A DNA stretch of 64,000 nt from Nereocystis luetkeana (GCA_031213475.1 JARUPZ010000030.1:2138287-2202286); one strand, 5' to 3'. Shown: positions 33,640 to 45,810, counted from the first letter of the stretch. The notes: a model not told the origin generated them from the letters alone. Numbers and translations: made by a program.

Positions 33640-33748
33640 TATTACGGGGGACCACATGAAACAGGACCTCCGGTATGCACAAAAACCTATATAGTTACCT
33701 TTTTTTACTAAAATTATTAGGTCCTGTTTACTGTGGTCCCCCGTGATA
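33640..33748. mobile_element. MITE-1 copy 11
   Basis: Near-complete copy. The 75 bp just before it (33565-33637) resemble the right half of the same element, so a solo half-copy probably lies alongside. Confidence 0.8.
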
Positions 33749-34225
33749 CCAATTCCAATCGTTTTGCACCCACGACGGGCGTGCTTGCGTGCGGTCCCGG
33801 AGGAGTTAAAACTTCTGCGCAAGTGCACGCACAGGCGCAACGACTGGAGCCACCCCCCCCCCCCCCTCCAGAAAATGAACGAATGTGACAGGAAGAACTT
33901 TGGTACGCTACTTGAGTAGATGGTAGGGAGAAAACGTTCGTTATCCTATGGATAGGAGGTAGTGCTGCTGTTGTAAGCACCACTCTATAGCAGACCGAAA
34001 TGTAAGGATCCCTTGTTCTTTAATACGACCATTGATATTAACACCAAGCGTCCCTCATTTAAATTTACATATTTACGTACGCCCGAAGTCGTAGATCGTA
34101 TAAATATGGTGCTTGCAGGCCGTAGACGGCGAGACAGGAAGCGGGCAAGATAGCGAAACGTTTTCTATAAGATCTACACATGAAAAAAAAAGTGTGAGCC
34201 GATAGTATGTTGGAGGTGTCTCTGC

Positions 34226-34337
34226 TATTACGGGGGACCATCGTAAATAGGACCGAATATTGATGGTAAAAATAGCGAAATATGTAGGTTTTTGTGTATA
34301 CCGTAGGTCCTATTTTGCCATGGTTCCCCCGTAATAA
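34226..34337. mobile_element. MITE-1 copy 12
   Basis: Complete copy with an uninterrupted centre. It is followed by two direct repeats of a ~60-bp unit, GGAGTAGGAACGG...GCGTGGTCAATG (34340-34450). Confidence 0.85.
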
Positions 34338-34544
34338 TAGGAGTAGGAACGGGAGTAGGAACGGTGCTCCGGCTCGAAAGGTATGCGTGGTCAATGAGTA
34401 GGAACGGGAGTAGGAACGGTGCTCCGGCTCGAAAGGTATGCGTGGTCAATGGTCAACTGACTTAGGACAATCAATAAACGGGTATACCCCCCCCCCCTCC
34501 CCAAAAATGACCAAGGCAAGCAACAAAAGAGTACGCCCCCCCCC

Positions 34545-35095
34545 CCCCCTAATCTGTATGGGTTGGGTTGGCGTCGGTTGGCAACGACGACACTGTAAAA
34601 TATGCCGCTCACTACTTGAGCTAGACAACCAGGGTACCATTTTTTTCATTTTTTTTTCTCGGCGGTCGGTCACAGCTGGTTGTCGAGTTAGATCGTTTGT
34701 GCGTGGTGTACAACCTTTGCTCCGCACAAGTGGGGATGATCGTATCACGTACCAGGTAGTGTTTATGGCAAGGCACCCGAGAGGCAGTTACATAGTACTC
34801 CCTTTGCTGTCTCTGGAAATGCCTACATCGGAAACTAAATCAACTAATTGAAGCTGTCATCCATATGCAAGTCCGCCTCAAAAGCGCTTCTTAGTAGGAT
34901 GTAGCAGCTCACCCTTCACGCGACTCGTCGGACCCCTCACGGCGCTTCGCGCTTGGTGCAAGCAATGTCTGCCTGGTCGGTGAAAACCCGACATCCTCCG
35001 TCCCGGCATTGTAGGGATGCGAGGGTCTATGGTCATACGACTACGGCCATGCATGAGATCGAGTACGTATCTCCTATCGAGTACACACACCCCCC
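34545..35095 (+). repeat. C-tract interspersed repeat, copy d (full length)
   Basis: It starts after a C run at 34535-34549 and ends at GAGTACACACACCCCCCCC. It provides the intact site for the SINE insertion in copy a. It contains TACCAGGTA at 34750-34758 where copy c has TACCTGGCA. Confidence 0.8.
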
Positions 35096-36068
35096 CCAAC
35101 TCCTCGACTCCTCTCGAGACGGCCCTACTAGTAATAAAGCATTTTCAATCAGCCACACAAACCAAGAATGCAAGCATACGATTCGTACTGCTACATGAAT
35201 GTATCAATCAGTAAAAGAGGTACGAGAAGATTCGGGGAAGAACGGCACGACTCCAGCGCATACATGCACTTAAACTTGGTACCAGGTATGATATACTCGT
35301 GACTCCCTATAAAAAAGGTACTCGTGTGGAGATTTGGTCGGATTTTCTCAACGCATACATGCCCCCCAGATACCCAAAAAACGTTGATGCTGCTGTTACA
35401 GAACTAACTCGTCTCGGACAGCGCTCATGCGCTCATACGAGATACCTGACACTCGTACAGGTACGAAGGCGTATGCACGGTATTATAGCTACAGCGGGTA
35501 TTCGAAGCGACGTGAAAAAAAAAAGAAAAAAAAGAGGTACGTACGTACACATGTTCCATTTGAGCCAATAGTAAAGGTATTATCGTCGATCGTCGATCGG
35601 CAAAAGTACGTTTCACTCGTTGCTGTTCTCCCATCAACGTATTATATCTCTCAATATCGATTGAGTCCGTGGTCCAAGACAGCTCCAAAAGCTGGAGCGG
35701 GAGAATACCTTCGGGGGGGGAAACGCTACTGCTGTATAAGCCAAATCAAATGACACAAAATATAGATAACAGTCAGATAGATACCCGCCGTCGCTGAAAA
35801 ACGCAAAAAAAGATTTGCACGGTGTGCAGCGTACGCGATTAATAATGGGGTCGCATGTACGAGTATCATATATACAAAAACGAAACGAAGCAAACAACAG
35901 ACTGAAACGAAACGACCCCATCAAATCCAAGCACTACGAGCGGAGGCCGAATCAAATCCCAAGGAGGAAAGAGCTATTATTACGAAAATATGGAGAAAAG
36001 ACGTATTTTTTATACGCGCGCGTACAAAGCAACAAACGGCACGCAAAGGAAACGAAATGAAGAAAGCG
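35096..36068. other. Unassigned DNA
   Basis: TACCAGGTA at 35280 and TACTGCTGTA at 35727. A 90-codon frame from 35299 is not recognised. Confidence 0.3.
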
Positions 36069-36160
36069 ATTTTAGAACCGCCGTCCCATATGTGGGGACA
36101 AACCATTCAAATTTCAAGTAGTTCGTCCCCAAAACGGGACTGCGGTTCTAAAGGGGTTAA
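36069..36160. mobile_element. MITE-2 copy 7
   Basis: Left end starts at TTTTAGAACCGC; right end is intact to GGGGTTAA. Confidence 0.8.
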
Positions 36161-36719
36161 GCCGAGCAAGCGAAGCGAAAAACCTAAACTGGGCACGGAG
36201 AGAACGTAGGAAGAAAAAAAAAAAAAAAAGAGACAAAAGCGAGGAAGAGCAAAAAAAAGAAAGCACCAAGTATTACTTGCTCATTATTTGGCATACATTT
36301 CCCTAGTATAATAGTATTTTCCAACAGCAATAAATGCGAGTTGCTGCAAAATCGTACTCGGGGAGCTTCGTATATTTATGATACTGGGGTAGTAGGTAAA
36401 CAATGTTCGTTACGTGCACAAGAGATGAAAAGTGCCTGAGAGCATAATCTGATGCTCACCAAACGTATTATATCTAAGAATCACGTGTAGCTATTAAAAA
36501 ACAATTCGCAACCAAACAATTCGCATCCAGTTGACATGTAACCACGGACTCGTTGATTTGAAGAGCGAATGTTGATATCAACATCAACAAACAATCGACG
36601 CATGTTTGGAACGTGGAATTCGTCAACAGATGGTGTATGTAATGCACGACGTGCCGAATATTACGTACGTACGATATACTATACTGGTATATATTACCCT
36701 CTGGTACTGCCGTCGCACC

Positions 36720-36825
36720 TTAACCCCTTTAGGACCGCAGTAGCGTTTTGGGGACAAACTACTTAAAATTTGACTGGTCTGTCCCCAAAACGGGACTTCT
36801 GCCTTAACAGTCCTGAAAGGGTTAA
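36720..36825. mobile_element. MITE-2 copy 8
   Basis: TTAA at both ends. The right arm is interrupted by a ~9-base addition (GCCTTAACA). Confidence 0.85.
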
Positions 36826-37134
36826 GCAAGAGAAAGGGCCCGTAAATGTGGCCATGCTGCCGGCATGCTTCTACCTACAGCACTACGACTACCGTTTTCA
36901 TATGGCGTACATATTATACCAGAGCACGTGCGAAAATATGAGGACCGTTTGGATGCTATCGTATTAAAACGGAAACGCTCCTTTTTATTTAGGGTCAGAG
37001 TCGTATGATACATACGTACGTACAACTATTAATACTAAAACCAGGTACCTCAAATACTACGGAATAGTACAATAGTAAAAAAATAATAAAAAGTATTCTG
37101 CCCTGTTCCAGAAAGTACACATACCGGCAGCGAC

Positions 37135-37188
<54 letters not shown>

Positions 37189-38178
37189 TGTCGCCACAAA
37201 ACGGAATGCCTGTTGCATGCCGCCGTCGTGTGCTCTGCCTCACGTCACCCTCACTATTATCACTCGTACAATGATATTTCGACACCCTGGTGGTAGCGTC
37301 CATCAAACAACACTATTACCCTAGTATTAATATTAATATTTAATACCATGTATTAATAGTATGTATCCCTCACCCCTCTTGCTCGCTCAGGGAGCCGTCG
37401 GGAAGTCGGTGCATCTCCGCAGACTTCGTGTTGCATTAAATTAAAACCACAACCGGCTATAAAAACTATACGAGTATATATACGTGTACGTACGCAGCGG
37501 CCTTCACAACGTCGCCTATCATCAACACTAAAAATAGTTCCAGATACCAGTACCCATATCCCCCCAGGCCGCCCTCGCTGATGAGCACATGACGCATGAG
37601 CGCGTGCTGCATGAGCAGTGCTGCTGTGTAGAAGTGAAAATAGTATCATGTACGAGTACGTACAGGTACGAAGACCAGACTTGAACGATCGTGTACGAGT
37701 ACACCAGGCTACGTGGTAGGTTCGAGGCGCTGGATGTAAGAACGTATGGTACCGTAAGGTTTGCAGCAACAGCACCACTAGGCACTACTCCTGTACCTAT
37801 TTATAGTGTCTTGTCTACCTCGTATTAATAGGTGTTTTATCAATAAGGCGATATACGTACCATAACGTATACAGGTATACATCTCGCACGTACGTATCAC
37901 ACGATAGCTATTAATAGAGCACTCAGCGTATATAGATACCAGTAGCTATCAATACATCGAGATGCATTTTTTACTACAGACCGTTTTGTGACAACACAGG
38001 CAGGGAGGATTCAGAGAAGTGAGCAAATGTGAGAACACCATTCTGAAATAACAAGAGGGTGTTGCATGTGTAGGGCGGTCGGCCGATATCATCCACGTAG
38101 TACGATACGTCAAAACTTTTCACCACCCCTGTACTAATACTAATACTAATACTAATACGTATTGTACCTCATATGCTA
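36826..38178. other. Unassigned A+T-rich DNA
   Basis: Many TATTAATA and TACGTACGTA palindromes, the (AGC)n tract, and (TACTAA)n at 38133-38158. No gene. Confidence 0.3.
37139..37188. repeat. (AGC)n microsatellite
   Basis: About sixteen AGC units. Confidence 0.9.
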
Positions 38179-38275
38179 TTAACCCTTTTAGAACCGCAGT
38201 CCCGTTTTGGGGACAAACCAGTCAAATTTCAAGTAGTTTGTCCCCGAAACGGGACTGCGGTTCTAAAGGGGTTAA
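38179..38275. mobile_element. MITE-2 copy 9
   Basis: Near-perfect copy with TTAA at both ends. Confidence 0.9.
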
Positions 38276-38564
38276 TACGAACTACCCACCTGGTGACACC
38301 TAAGGGGGAGAAGAGAAAAACCAAGCAAGCATCATGTGATCTTGTGGCACTTGATTGAATCTGGACATTTTTTTATTTTATTTTTTTCATCACTTTTACT
38401 TTCCAGCCTAACTCGTAGGAGGTTTTACCCTCGGCGATCTTCTGGACAAGCCGTGGTCACAGGTGTCGTCCCTTCCCCCCCCCGGTACGTGCCTTTATTT
38501 TTTGTCGAGCATAGGGTTCAGCATTTCCACTGCTCATCGACTTTCATCGAAGGTTGCTAAGCCG

Positions 38565-38913
38565 GTCGCCCCGGTGGTTCAAGTGGTTAACCTCGAATGC
38601 TACTTGTGTTTGAGTCCTGGGTTCGAGCCCCAGGTGGGTCGGACTTTGACTTTATTTGCAAAAAGAAAAAGAAAAAGGATTCAATTCAATTGTTGAGAGC
38701 GCCTTGCAGCGTGGGTAGGCACAATTTGATGCGAGTCGACGAGGGAAGAAAAGGCTGAAATCTTCTCGCGATAAAAATGAAGGCACGTACCGTAGCGGGA
38801 AGGGGGGAGAAGAGCCTGCTACGTATGTGACCCCGGATCTGAGTACGAGTTGGAAGGAGAGAGAGAAGATGGGCGAGGATAATAGTTGGGATGAGCAAAA
38901 AAAAAAAAAAAAA
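38565..38913 (+). mobile_element. tRNA-derived SINE, copy 4
   Basis: Full-length copy ending in an 18-base A run. Small differences include CTTGTGTTTGAG in the tRNA-like loop and a longer AAAAG spacer. A second, unrelated tRNA-like sequence lies on the other strand just downstream (38979-39045). Confidence 0.85.
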
Positions 38914-38978
38914 CTCACGCTCTCGCGCTTTTCCGCTAATCAATTTTTTATGCAAGAAAAAGTCCCTACGAGCATGCA

Positions 38979-39045
38979 CTCGGTGAGACTTGAACGCACG
39001 AAATTGATCTTGATAGGCAAGCTTACCACCTACCAAGCCACCGGG
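38979..39045 (-). other. tRNA-like sequence (pseudo-tRNA or second SINE head)
   Basis: On the - strand, GCTTGGTAGGTGGTAAGC can form a D arm and GTGCGTTCAAGTCTCAC a T arm with 4 of 5 pairs. The anticodon stem is poor and no acceptor stem is convincing, so it is probably not a functional tRNA. It may be the head of a different tRNA-derived SINE. Confidence 0.35.
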
Positions 39046-39655
39046 GACGCCGGACATGAACATCATCGGCACCAGGTATTAATACTCGTACGTATTGCGT
39101 TTTAGAAAAATACTTTCGAGCTGCACCCGCGTTTTTGCGGGCAATTACTTGGAATTAGTGGGGGCTTGTTTTTACAGCAAATATATTATTATTATTAATA
39201 GTAGGGTCAGCAAAGGGGCCAGAGTTGAAAAAAACTGCGACAAAAAACATACCAGGTACAAAGCAAAGGAGCTCCTCGTACCACGCTTAAAATGTAACGA
39301 TACCTCTTTTTTTTTATCGTCCGGCGGATTGGTAAAAATAAAACTTGAGCTCACCACGCTTCCACGTTCCAATTTCGTGTCGTGTGTCAATTTAACCTAT
39401 AGCTCTCGTTGCAACATTAGCACAGCCTGCTGTCGCAAGATGTCGTCTTTGTGGCATAACCTGGTACTTGGGACTATTGATATTAACATTAACAGCTAGT
39501 GACTATGTTGATTTCAAGCCTGTAACAATTTGTAGACAACGCCGAAAACCTACGCAGGCCGTAGAAGGCGCGATCGAATTATCACACCAATCTTAGGCTT
39601 GCAAAGATGATTTTTGAGTAATTTTTCGATCTCACAGCTTCGGCTTTTCTTCTTG
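39046..39655. other. Unassigned DNA
   Basis: A 134-codon + frame (39095-39499) is ordinary in composition, has no recognised domain and contains TACCAGGTA, so it is not called as a gene. Confidence 0.3.
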
Positions 39656-39685
39656 ATTATATAATATATACCTGGTATATTATAT
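39656..39685. repeat. A/T palindrome centred on TACCTGGTA
   Basis: About 30 bp reading ATATAATATA-TACCTGGTA-TATTATAT, exactly at the 5' truncation point of a SINE copy. Confidence 0.75.
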
Positions 39686-39861
39686 CGATGCGAGTCGACG
39701 ACGGAAGAAAAGGCTGAAATCTTCTCGCAATAAAAATGAAGGCACGTACCGTAGCGGGAAGGGGGTAGAAGAGCCTGCTATGCGACCCCGGATCTGAGTT
39801 ACGAGTGGGAAGGAGAGAGAGGAAGATGTGCGAAGATAATGAATGGGATGAGAAAAAAAAT
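39686..39861 (+). mobile_element. tRNA-derived SINE, 5'-truncated copy
   Basis: Only the 3' half is present, starting at CGATGCGAGTCGACG and ending in AAAAAAAA(TA)n. The truncation point abuts a ~30-bp A/T palindrome centred on TACCTGGTA (39656-39685). Confidence 0.8.
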
Positions 39862-39930
39862 ATATATATATACGTCTGATTGGTCGAAAAATGTATCACC
39901 TATTAAATAGTACCTGGTAGGCCTTTTGAC

Positions 39931-40579
39931 ATTTGATTCGAATAAAACGAAAAAAAATGAATTCGACAAGAAGTATTTTGGGACTTCTATTGCTCTTTGT
40001 GTTATTCGAATTGGGGAGTTCGCCCAACTCGACGTGGCATGTCCCTGAAACCGAAGCAAGCCACAAACTTGAGCCGTGTTGTCGACTGCTTCACAGGTGA
40101 CATCCACCATTCCCGAGAGGCAGGGCCACCGGAGCACCAAGCACCGCAGCGCGAGGTCCGACGGCCCCTAGCGCAAAGTAAGTAGACCATCCGCATCGCC
40201 GAAAAAACCACAAGGCCGTCGCAAACCCACTTTTTCATCCCTCTTTGCCTCGCAAACCACACGAGCATCGACAAGGTCACGACTTCGCTCAGAAGTTTGA
40301 TCGCTGTATCCCCGTCGCTGCTGTCTGCGTGGGGCTTCGGGGCTGCGCCAGCCACCCAAGACGTCCTAAAAGCGATAGCCTCTCCGGCGATGCCGGCAGA
40401 AACAATCGGCCGCTGACCGCGGCGCCTCGCGGAGGACGCGGGCCGTCGCTCGCCTCATTGATTACCCTCTGGGGTTCGTTGACCCTTATGCGTTATTCGA
40501 TTTTTTTTTCAAATACGCTATTCCTCGATAGGACCCAAAGGCATCATATTTTTCACGAAATTCTATTCGAATCAAATCG
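39931..40579. mobile_element. Putative ~650-bp element with TTTGATTCGAATA terminal repeats
   Basis: ATTTGATTCGAATA at 39931 recurs inverted at about 40565-40578. The ends are A/T-rich with further ATTCGA words, and the interior is G+C-rich with short open frames on both strands. One copy only in this window. The frames (for example - strand 40355-40002) match nothing I recognise. Confidence 0.45.
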
Positions 40580-40818
40580 ATATTTTTAAATCCTATTCGA
40601 CCATCATGAAAAATGTTTCTCGTTAAGACGGGCCCTAGTCAGTCGAACTCACAGCTGACGTAATTCATGATTTAATCAAATTACATTGCATACCTGGCGC
40701 CAGATACCAGGATATACTACAGCAGTTGTAGTCTTATGCTGCTTGTATATATATACGACTGCTACGACGTACTGCTTGCTGCTGTGCCTGAAACTTGGAA
40801 GTACAGCCTCGTACCGAG

Positions 40819-41066
40819 TACCTGGTATAACCCCAAATTTCAATTTTCGGTCAATCGCCGCCGTGTTTCTACCGGCATGCATCATGCGCAAGAGAGGAAA
40901 TACCACGAACAAAGAGTACAGGTAATGTTCGTTTCTGCTGTACCTGGTATTCATATACCAGGTATATGTTGCAACGAAGCAAGCAGCGCCACCCGACAAC
41001 GAGTTTCAGTTCTTGATAGCTCAGAGTTACCTAACAATAACTCCTACCAGGTACTGGTACCTGGTA
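40819..41066. repeat. Cluster of TACC(A/T)GGTA palindromes
   Basis: Five exact copies of the 9-mer in 248 bp, at 40819, 40941, 40956, 41045 and 41058. The last two are joined by the shortened form TACTGGTA. Confidence 0.8.
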
Positions 41067-41961
41067 CTATTTATACGTACAAACATTAATAGTAAGTCGC
41101 CAAGAACTTTCTGCAGAAGTACGTACATAGTTGGTTGGCTGAAGTTACGAACGACGTAGTGGAAAAAAATGCGGAGTTGTGCGTATTTGTGCCATGACCT
41201 TGTATATGTTCCAAAGAAACACAACATAATAAGAGTGCCTGATGTGGTTGGTGCGTTCGTGGCTTCGTTTGTGGCTTGGAGTGTAGTACGAGTACTACTG
41301 CTGTACTACGAGCAGTAGTCTGCCGTACTACAGGAGTAGTACGCGTATTAATAGTTCATACTGCTACACTACTACCGCTGTTTTATCAATGAAGACTGCT
41401 GTGAAGGTCCTCGGTCGGCTTAATCCTAGACGATATAGCCGTCAACGGCAACGTCCAGCCAACCCACAGCTCGCAGCCCTATCGATGAAATTATTTACTT
41501 TTCTTAATATCGACATAATATCGAACTCGATTATCCTTGCATCATACCACAGGATACAGCAGTACAATATCCATCACAGCCCATGTCGACGGGTAGACCG
41601 TGGACAGAACACACATTCCCGGGACACAGCACACCACGCATCCGGTCGTAGCTGTTACATTGACAATAGTAGGAGCGTAACTCTGTTATACTCGTAGCAA
41701 CAGAGCGCTCTGAGGAACTTTAGTGTTCTGCCTGCGCTTGTGGGGCGAGCTGGTGGTGTCGCGGGAATCCTATTTCTCCGCCTGAATTTCTGGTTTCTGG
41801 TACGATGTAGTGCAAGCATCTGTTATTTGTCAAAATATAATACATCTGCGTGTTGCGCAAGCTATATGTATCTATGCCATTCTCATCATCGCCCTCGGCT
41901 GATATCGTAAGCCCTGTCAACGCCGTCACAGAGTCTTCCAACAGAGGTCATTACCCAAATT
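41067..41961. other. Unassigned DNA
   Basis: TACTGCTGTA at 41296 and TACAGCAGTA at 41565. No gene. Confidence 0.3.
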
Positions 41962-42121
41962 TGTCAGGAGACACGTCAAGCAAGACAATGCGTGCGCTGT
42001 GAAGGGTCTACGGCCGCGTGTGTCACACTACTCGTACCACCTTGTAGTTCGGTGTCAGTCAAGGCATGTCAAGGCAAAGTTGCTGTCTGTCAAGGGGTGA
42101 AAGTGCTGTCTCCGGGCATCT
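41962..42121 (+). mobile_element. MITE-4 copy 3
   Basis: Shares CACGTCAAGCAAG and GGCATGTCAAGGCAAAGTTG with the other copies. Its centre has CGTACCACCTTGTAG, possibly a decayed form of the palindromic block. Confidence 0.8.
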
Positions 42122-42436
42122 TTGGTCATCATACACGTGAGCGCGAAGCGCGAATATCTTTCTATATACGTAGGTGCGTTTTGTTTTTTAGGGGCATAAA
42201 ACCATGAAAAAAAATATACCTGGTAGCAGGTATCAGTAAAAACCACTGGCGGTGCAAAAATTGAGTTTTCGAGGGAAATATGCCTAATAATAATGAAACC
42301 AGCCTTTAGTTCAGACAAAAAGGCATCCTCAAAGTGGAAAAAAATGGAATCCTTAACGGCACCATGGCACCTACTGATGTAGCATCTGATACGAGATGCA
42401 CATATTGTACATATTACCTTTTCAACTATAACAGCC

Positions 42437-42535
42437 TTAACCCTTTGAGGACAGTCCCGTTTTTGGGCACAACCTACGGAAGGATGTTTGAGTGGATTGC
42501 ACCTAAAAACCAAAACGGGACCGCAGTGTAAAAAG
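42437..42535. mobile_element. MITE-2 copy 10
   Basis: Diverged copy; left TTAA retained, right end decayed. Confidence 0.7.
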
Positions 42536-42659
42536 CGAAAACATCACCCTTTCCAGTTTGGGTCGAAGCAAGGGCCCAAAAAAAAATCTCGGGGAATGTC
42601 ATTTCTCGAGCATGAAAAATAAATAATAGCGTTTCGCACCCTCTCGGGAACACGGACCT

Positions 42660-42757
42660 TTAACCCTTTTAGAACCGCACTCCCATATGTGGGGACAAAA
42701 CACTCTAAATATTAGTAGTTTGTCCCCAAAACGGTACTGGGGTCCTAAAAGGGTTAA
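42660..42757. mobile_element. MITE-2 copy 11
   Basis: TTAA at both ends; lies only 125 bp from copy 10. Confidence 0.85.
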
Positions 42758-44178
42758 CTCGTCTTGCTATCGATACATACTACTACTATTAATATTAATA
42801 TTAATGTTTACTCAACTTACTCGTAATATACCTGGTACATTTGATAGATGAAGTATATCGGGAAGACACCACGTACGATTGTTGTCCACGTTTCTGGCCG
42901 GGACAACAATAACCTCTGGAGAACAATGCGAGTGCCCAAGGTGGATTACATCTTCGGAGGGAGCGGGAGTGGGGCGAGGATATTTAATGGGATCGGAAAA
43001 TCAAGAATTTTGGCGGTTGAGAGATACAACATTGAGAGAGAGAACAAGTAACGATCGCAGCACTAGGGAGGCCTTGACTCGGAGCAGTCTGCCAAACGGC
43101 AAGTCTAGCATTCATATTAATAGTAGTGCTTGACATTGCTACAAGCAGTGTTTGTTCTATATACAACGCTACTCGTTGTTCCTTGTTACGATATACCACA
43201 TAATATGTGTGCAGGCAGCAGCGTATATATGGCACTGCTGCTGCCGCTCTTACGACTGGGAGTTCGCACCCGTGTACGTCAGTATCGGACCCTCAACATG
43301 AAACCACCCAATAAATCTTATCATCCTAAACACCAGTTCGTAACGCATTGCAATATGAGCAATGTATGCACAAAGAACCTTACTGCTGTCTCGACACCAT
43401 CCTTCAAAAACCTTGAGGACAGGCTAAAATAGATGGGGTTTCGTGCGCGTGTAGCGCTCCGCTCAGCACAACATCTTGATCCAATTTCCAGACGTGGCGT
43501 CCCCCGCCCAACATTAGCGTTACGTTCTTATTTAAAGCAGGGTCTTTCTTACGCATGCGCCTGTAGCCTAATAACTCTTGTAGACTCTGAATGCGCACGG
43601 CGCACTTTTGCACCCACTACAAAGCAGAACACGAGCGAGAAAGAGCCTGCAAGCAGCACGAGTAGCGAGAACAAAGGACTCACTTTTGGGCGGACGCTAC
43701 GCTAAATGAAAGAACGTTGTAGCAACAAAAATGTGCTGAGCGGCGGGCGCTACAAGTCACTCTGTCTCTAAATATAGGGAACATTTTCAGTGAATAACAA
43801 TATACAAAACGCCGTAGTGTTTAGGGACACAGCAGTGGTACCGGGTACATAATAAAAGTCTATCAAGCTCAAGGTCAAACAAGCGTGCCGTCACACCAAG
43901 AATATAAGGCTCGCTCAGATTACGTACGAGCGTGCCTCTTGTCTTATTGGCACCCATTGGCGGTCCGGGCCTATAATGCTACACGTACTGGCTGTTGTAC
44001 TGCTGAAGACTCACGTACAGCAGCAGGCTTGATCGCTAACGCTATATACAGATCTTGATCGCTATCACTGGGTCTCAGAAGGCTTCGTACCCTTCCCGTA
44101 AGGACCGACTAACGGGATGTACGATGCCTGGTATCATGGACGCATACGTACAATATGTACGTGCTCTATGGAGTCCAG
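42758..44178. other. Unassigned DNA
   Basis: Short frames at 42848-43051 and 43433-43705 are unrecognised. TACCTGGTA at 42829. Confidence 0.3.
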
Positions 44179-44531
44179 GTCGCCCCGGTGGTGCAAGTGG
44201 TTTACCTCGAATTCTACTTGTTTGAGTCCTGGGTTCGAGCCTCAGGTGGGTCGGACTTTGACTTTATTTGCAAAAATAAAAAAAAGGATTCAATTGTTGA
44301 GAGCGCCTTGCAGCGTGGGTAGGCACAATTCGATGCGAGTCGACGAGGGAAGAAAATGCTGAAATCTTCTTGCGATAAAAATGAAGGCACGTACCGTAGC
44401 GGGAAGGGGGTAGAAGAGCCTGCTATGTGACCCCGGATCTGAGTTACGAGTTGGAAGGAGAGAGAGAAGAAGATGTGCGAAGATAATGAATGGGATGAGA
44501 AAAAAGAAAAGAAAAGAAAAGAAAAAAAAAG
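44179..44531 (+). mobile_element. tRNA-derived SINE, copy 5
   Basis: Full-length copy with substitutions in the tRNA-like part (GTGCAAGTGGTTTACC, GAGCCTCAGG). The tail is made of AAAAG units. It ends beside GTACCGGTAC. Confidence 0.85.
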
Positions 44532-45258
44532 TACCGGTACGATGGACCTCGCGACAAAAAATCTCCAAATGCAGCAGCACACATCCTCACAATTGCGCAT
44601 CTCGAAATTTTAATACCCGATATGTATGCGGGTCACCGAAGAAACCAGTATAACAGCTATATGATACATACGAGCAGAGTTAGGAGTGTCAAGTAGAAAG
44701 TCGCGCGAAGAGAGGTGGCGACCACGACAAAAAAAATGTTTGCTGCTTCCAGCGAGCGCCGACGCCGTGGGACTGGGCTGCGGAAACCGGAAACGTTCAA
44801 CTTTCAAAACTTTCGCCCCACAGTCCACAGCCGTGCGCGTGTCCGTGTGCGGCCCCCGTCCTCTGCTCATTTTCCGGGTATCCAACACTGCTGTCTGGTC
44901 ATGACCGAGAAGCAACTGAGAATGTCAGTTGTCAACGCGTTGGCGCGGTTTATTCCCGTAATTACGGAATCACTGCTCTATTAATAGATGATACCGATAA
45001 ACCGTACCAGGTAAGTAGCTACGAGGGAGGGAGGGAGGACAAAGCTTGGATGCAGAGTACGCCCATTCCAAGTTGTGAGTAGCACAAGAGAGCAAATTGA
45101 AAAATGCAAAATTTCGGGACGAAAAAGAGAAGGGGCGAAGGCGAAGACAAAGGCCGACAGCCCGGCGGCGAGGCGGCGGCATGATATCGGTATCAAGATG
45201 TGCAGTTGTTGTATACCAGCAATAAATAGCCTGCGCATGGAACTACTGCTGTACATCA
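44532..45258. other. Unassigned DNA downstream of the RWP-RK gene
   Basis: TACCAGGTA at 45005 and TACTGCTGTA at 45244. No exon recognised. Confidence 0.3.
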
Positions 45259-45260
45259 TT

Positions 45261-45293
<33 letters not shown>

Positions 45294-45482
45294 GCTTCTG
45301 CTGCTCAAGCTTTTGCGAGGCTGTATAATAGCGCTCCTCGTCGCTGCGAGCGAATGTTTCTTGCTCTTGGTAGAGAGATGTATATATACTTCGAAGTATG
45401 TATTCATCGAGAGCATTCGAAAGTCCGTCCACTGCCGTTTTGATCGTGGTATTCGTCGAGGCGGTGCGTGTTTCGACCAAGC
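45259..45482 (-). CDS. Candidate last exon of the RWP-RK gene (polyglutamine)
   Basis: The - strand acceptor TTTTTTTAG (ending 45483) is followed by an open frame reading LVETRTAS, SNALDEYILRSIYTSL and ARSDEERYYTASQKLEQQK, then a polyglutamine run and a TAA stop. Composition and location fit the C-terminal end of the RWP-RK protein. However, this frame needs one base from the previous exon while the exon at 45895 leaves two. Either another exon lies between (45483-45893) or this is not part of the gene. Confidence 0.3.
45263..45294. repeat. (GTT)n microsatellite
   Basis: Ten GTT units; on the - strand these are CAA codons giving a polyglutamine tract in the candidate last exon of the RWP-RK gene. 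Confidence 0.9.
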
Positions 45483-45807
45483 CTAAAAAAATCAAAACAT
45501 TAAATAATCAGATCTCGGGACACATGGGGTGGGAGGGGGGGAAGGGAGAATAATAAAACATACTGGTACCGGTACTATGTACCTGGTACGACCTGGTAGT
45601 TCTCAACAGAGTTGGATTCGTATACACGCAACGATATAAACAGCACTATCAACACAATATAATACGACTCGAACTGAGTATGTAGACTACCTTCGTCCAG
45701 CCGAAAAAAAACAAACAGCAACCCCCACAAGTTCTCAATACTCGGAAGGCCGAAAAATACAAAAATACGAGGCGAATCTCCGCGCACATATTCGTGTGAT
45801 ATAATCC

Positions 45808-45810
<3 letters not shown>

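Noticed and set aside
38979..39045. Functional tRNA gene on the - strand
   Set aside because: D and T arms fold, but the anticodon stem and acceptor stem do not.
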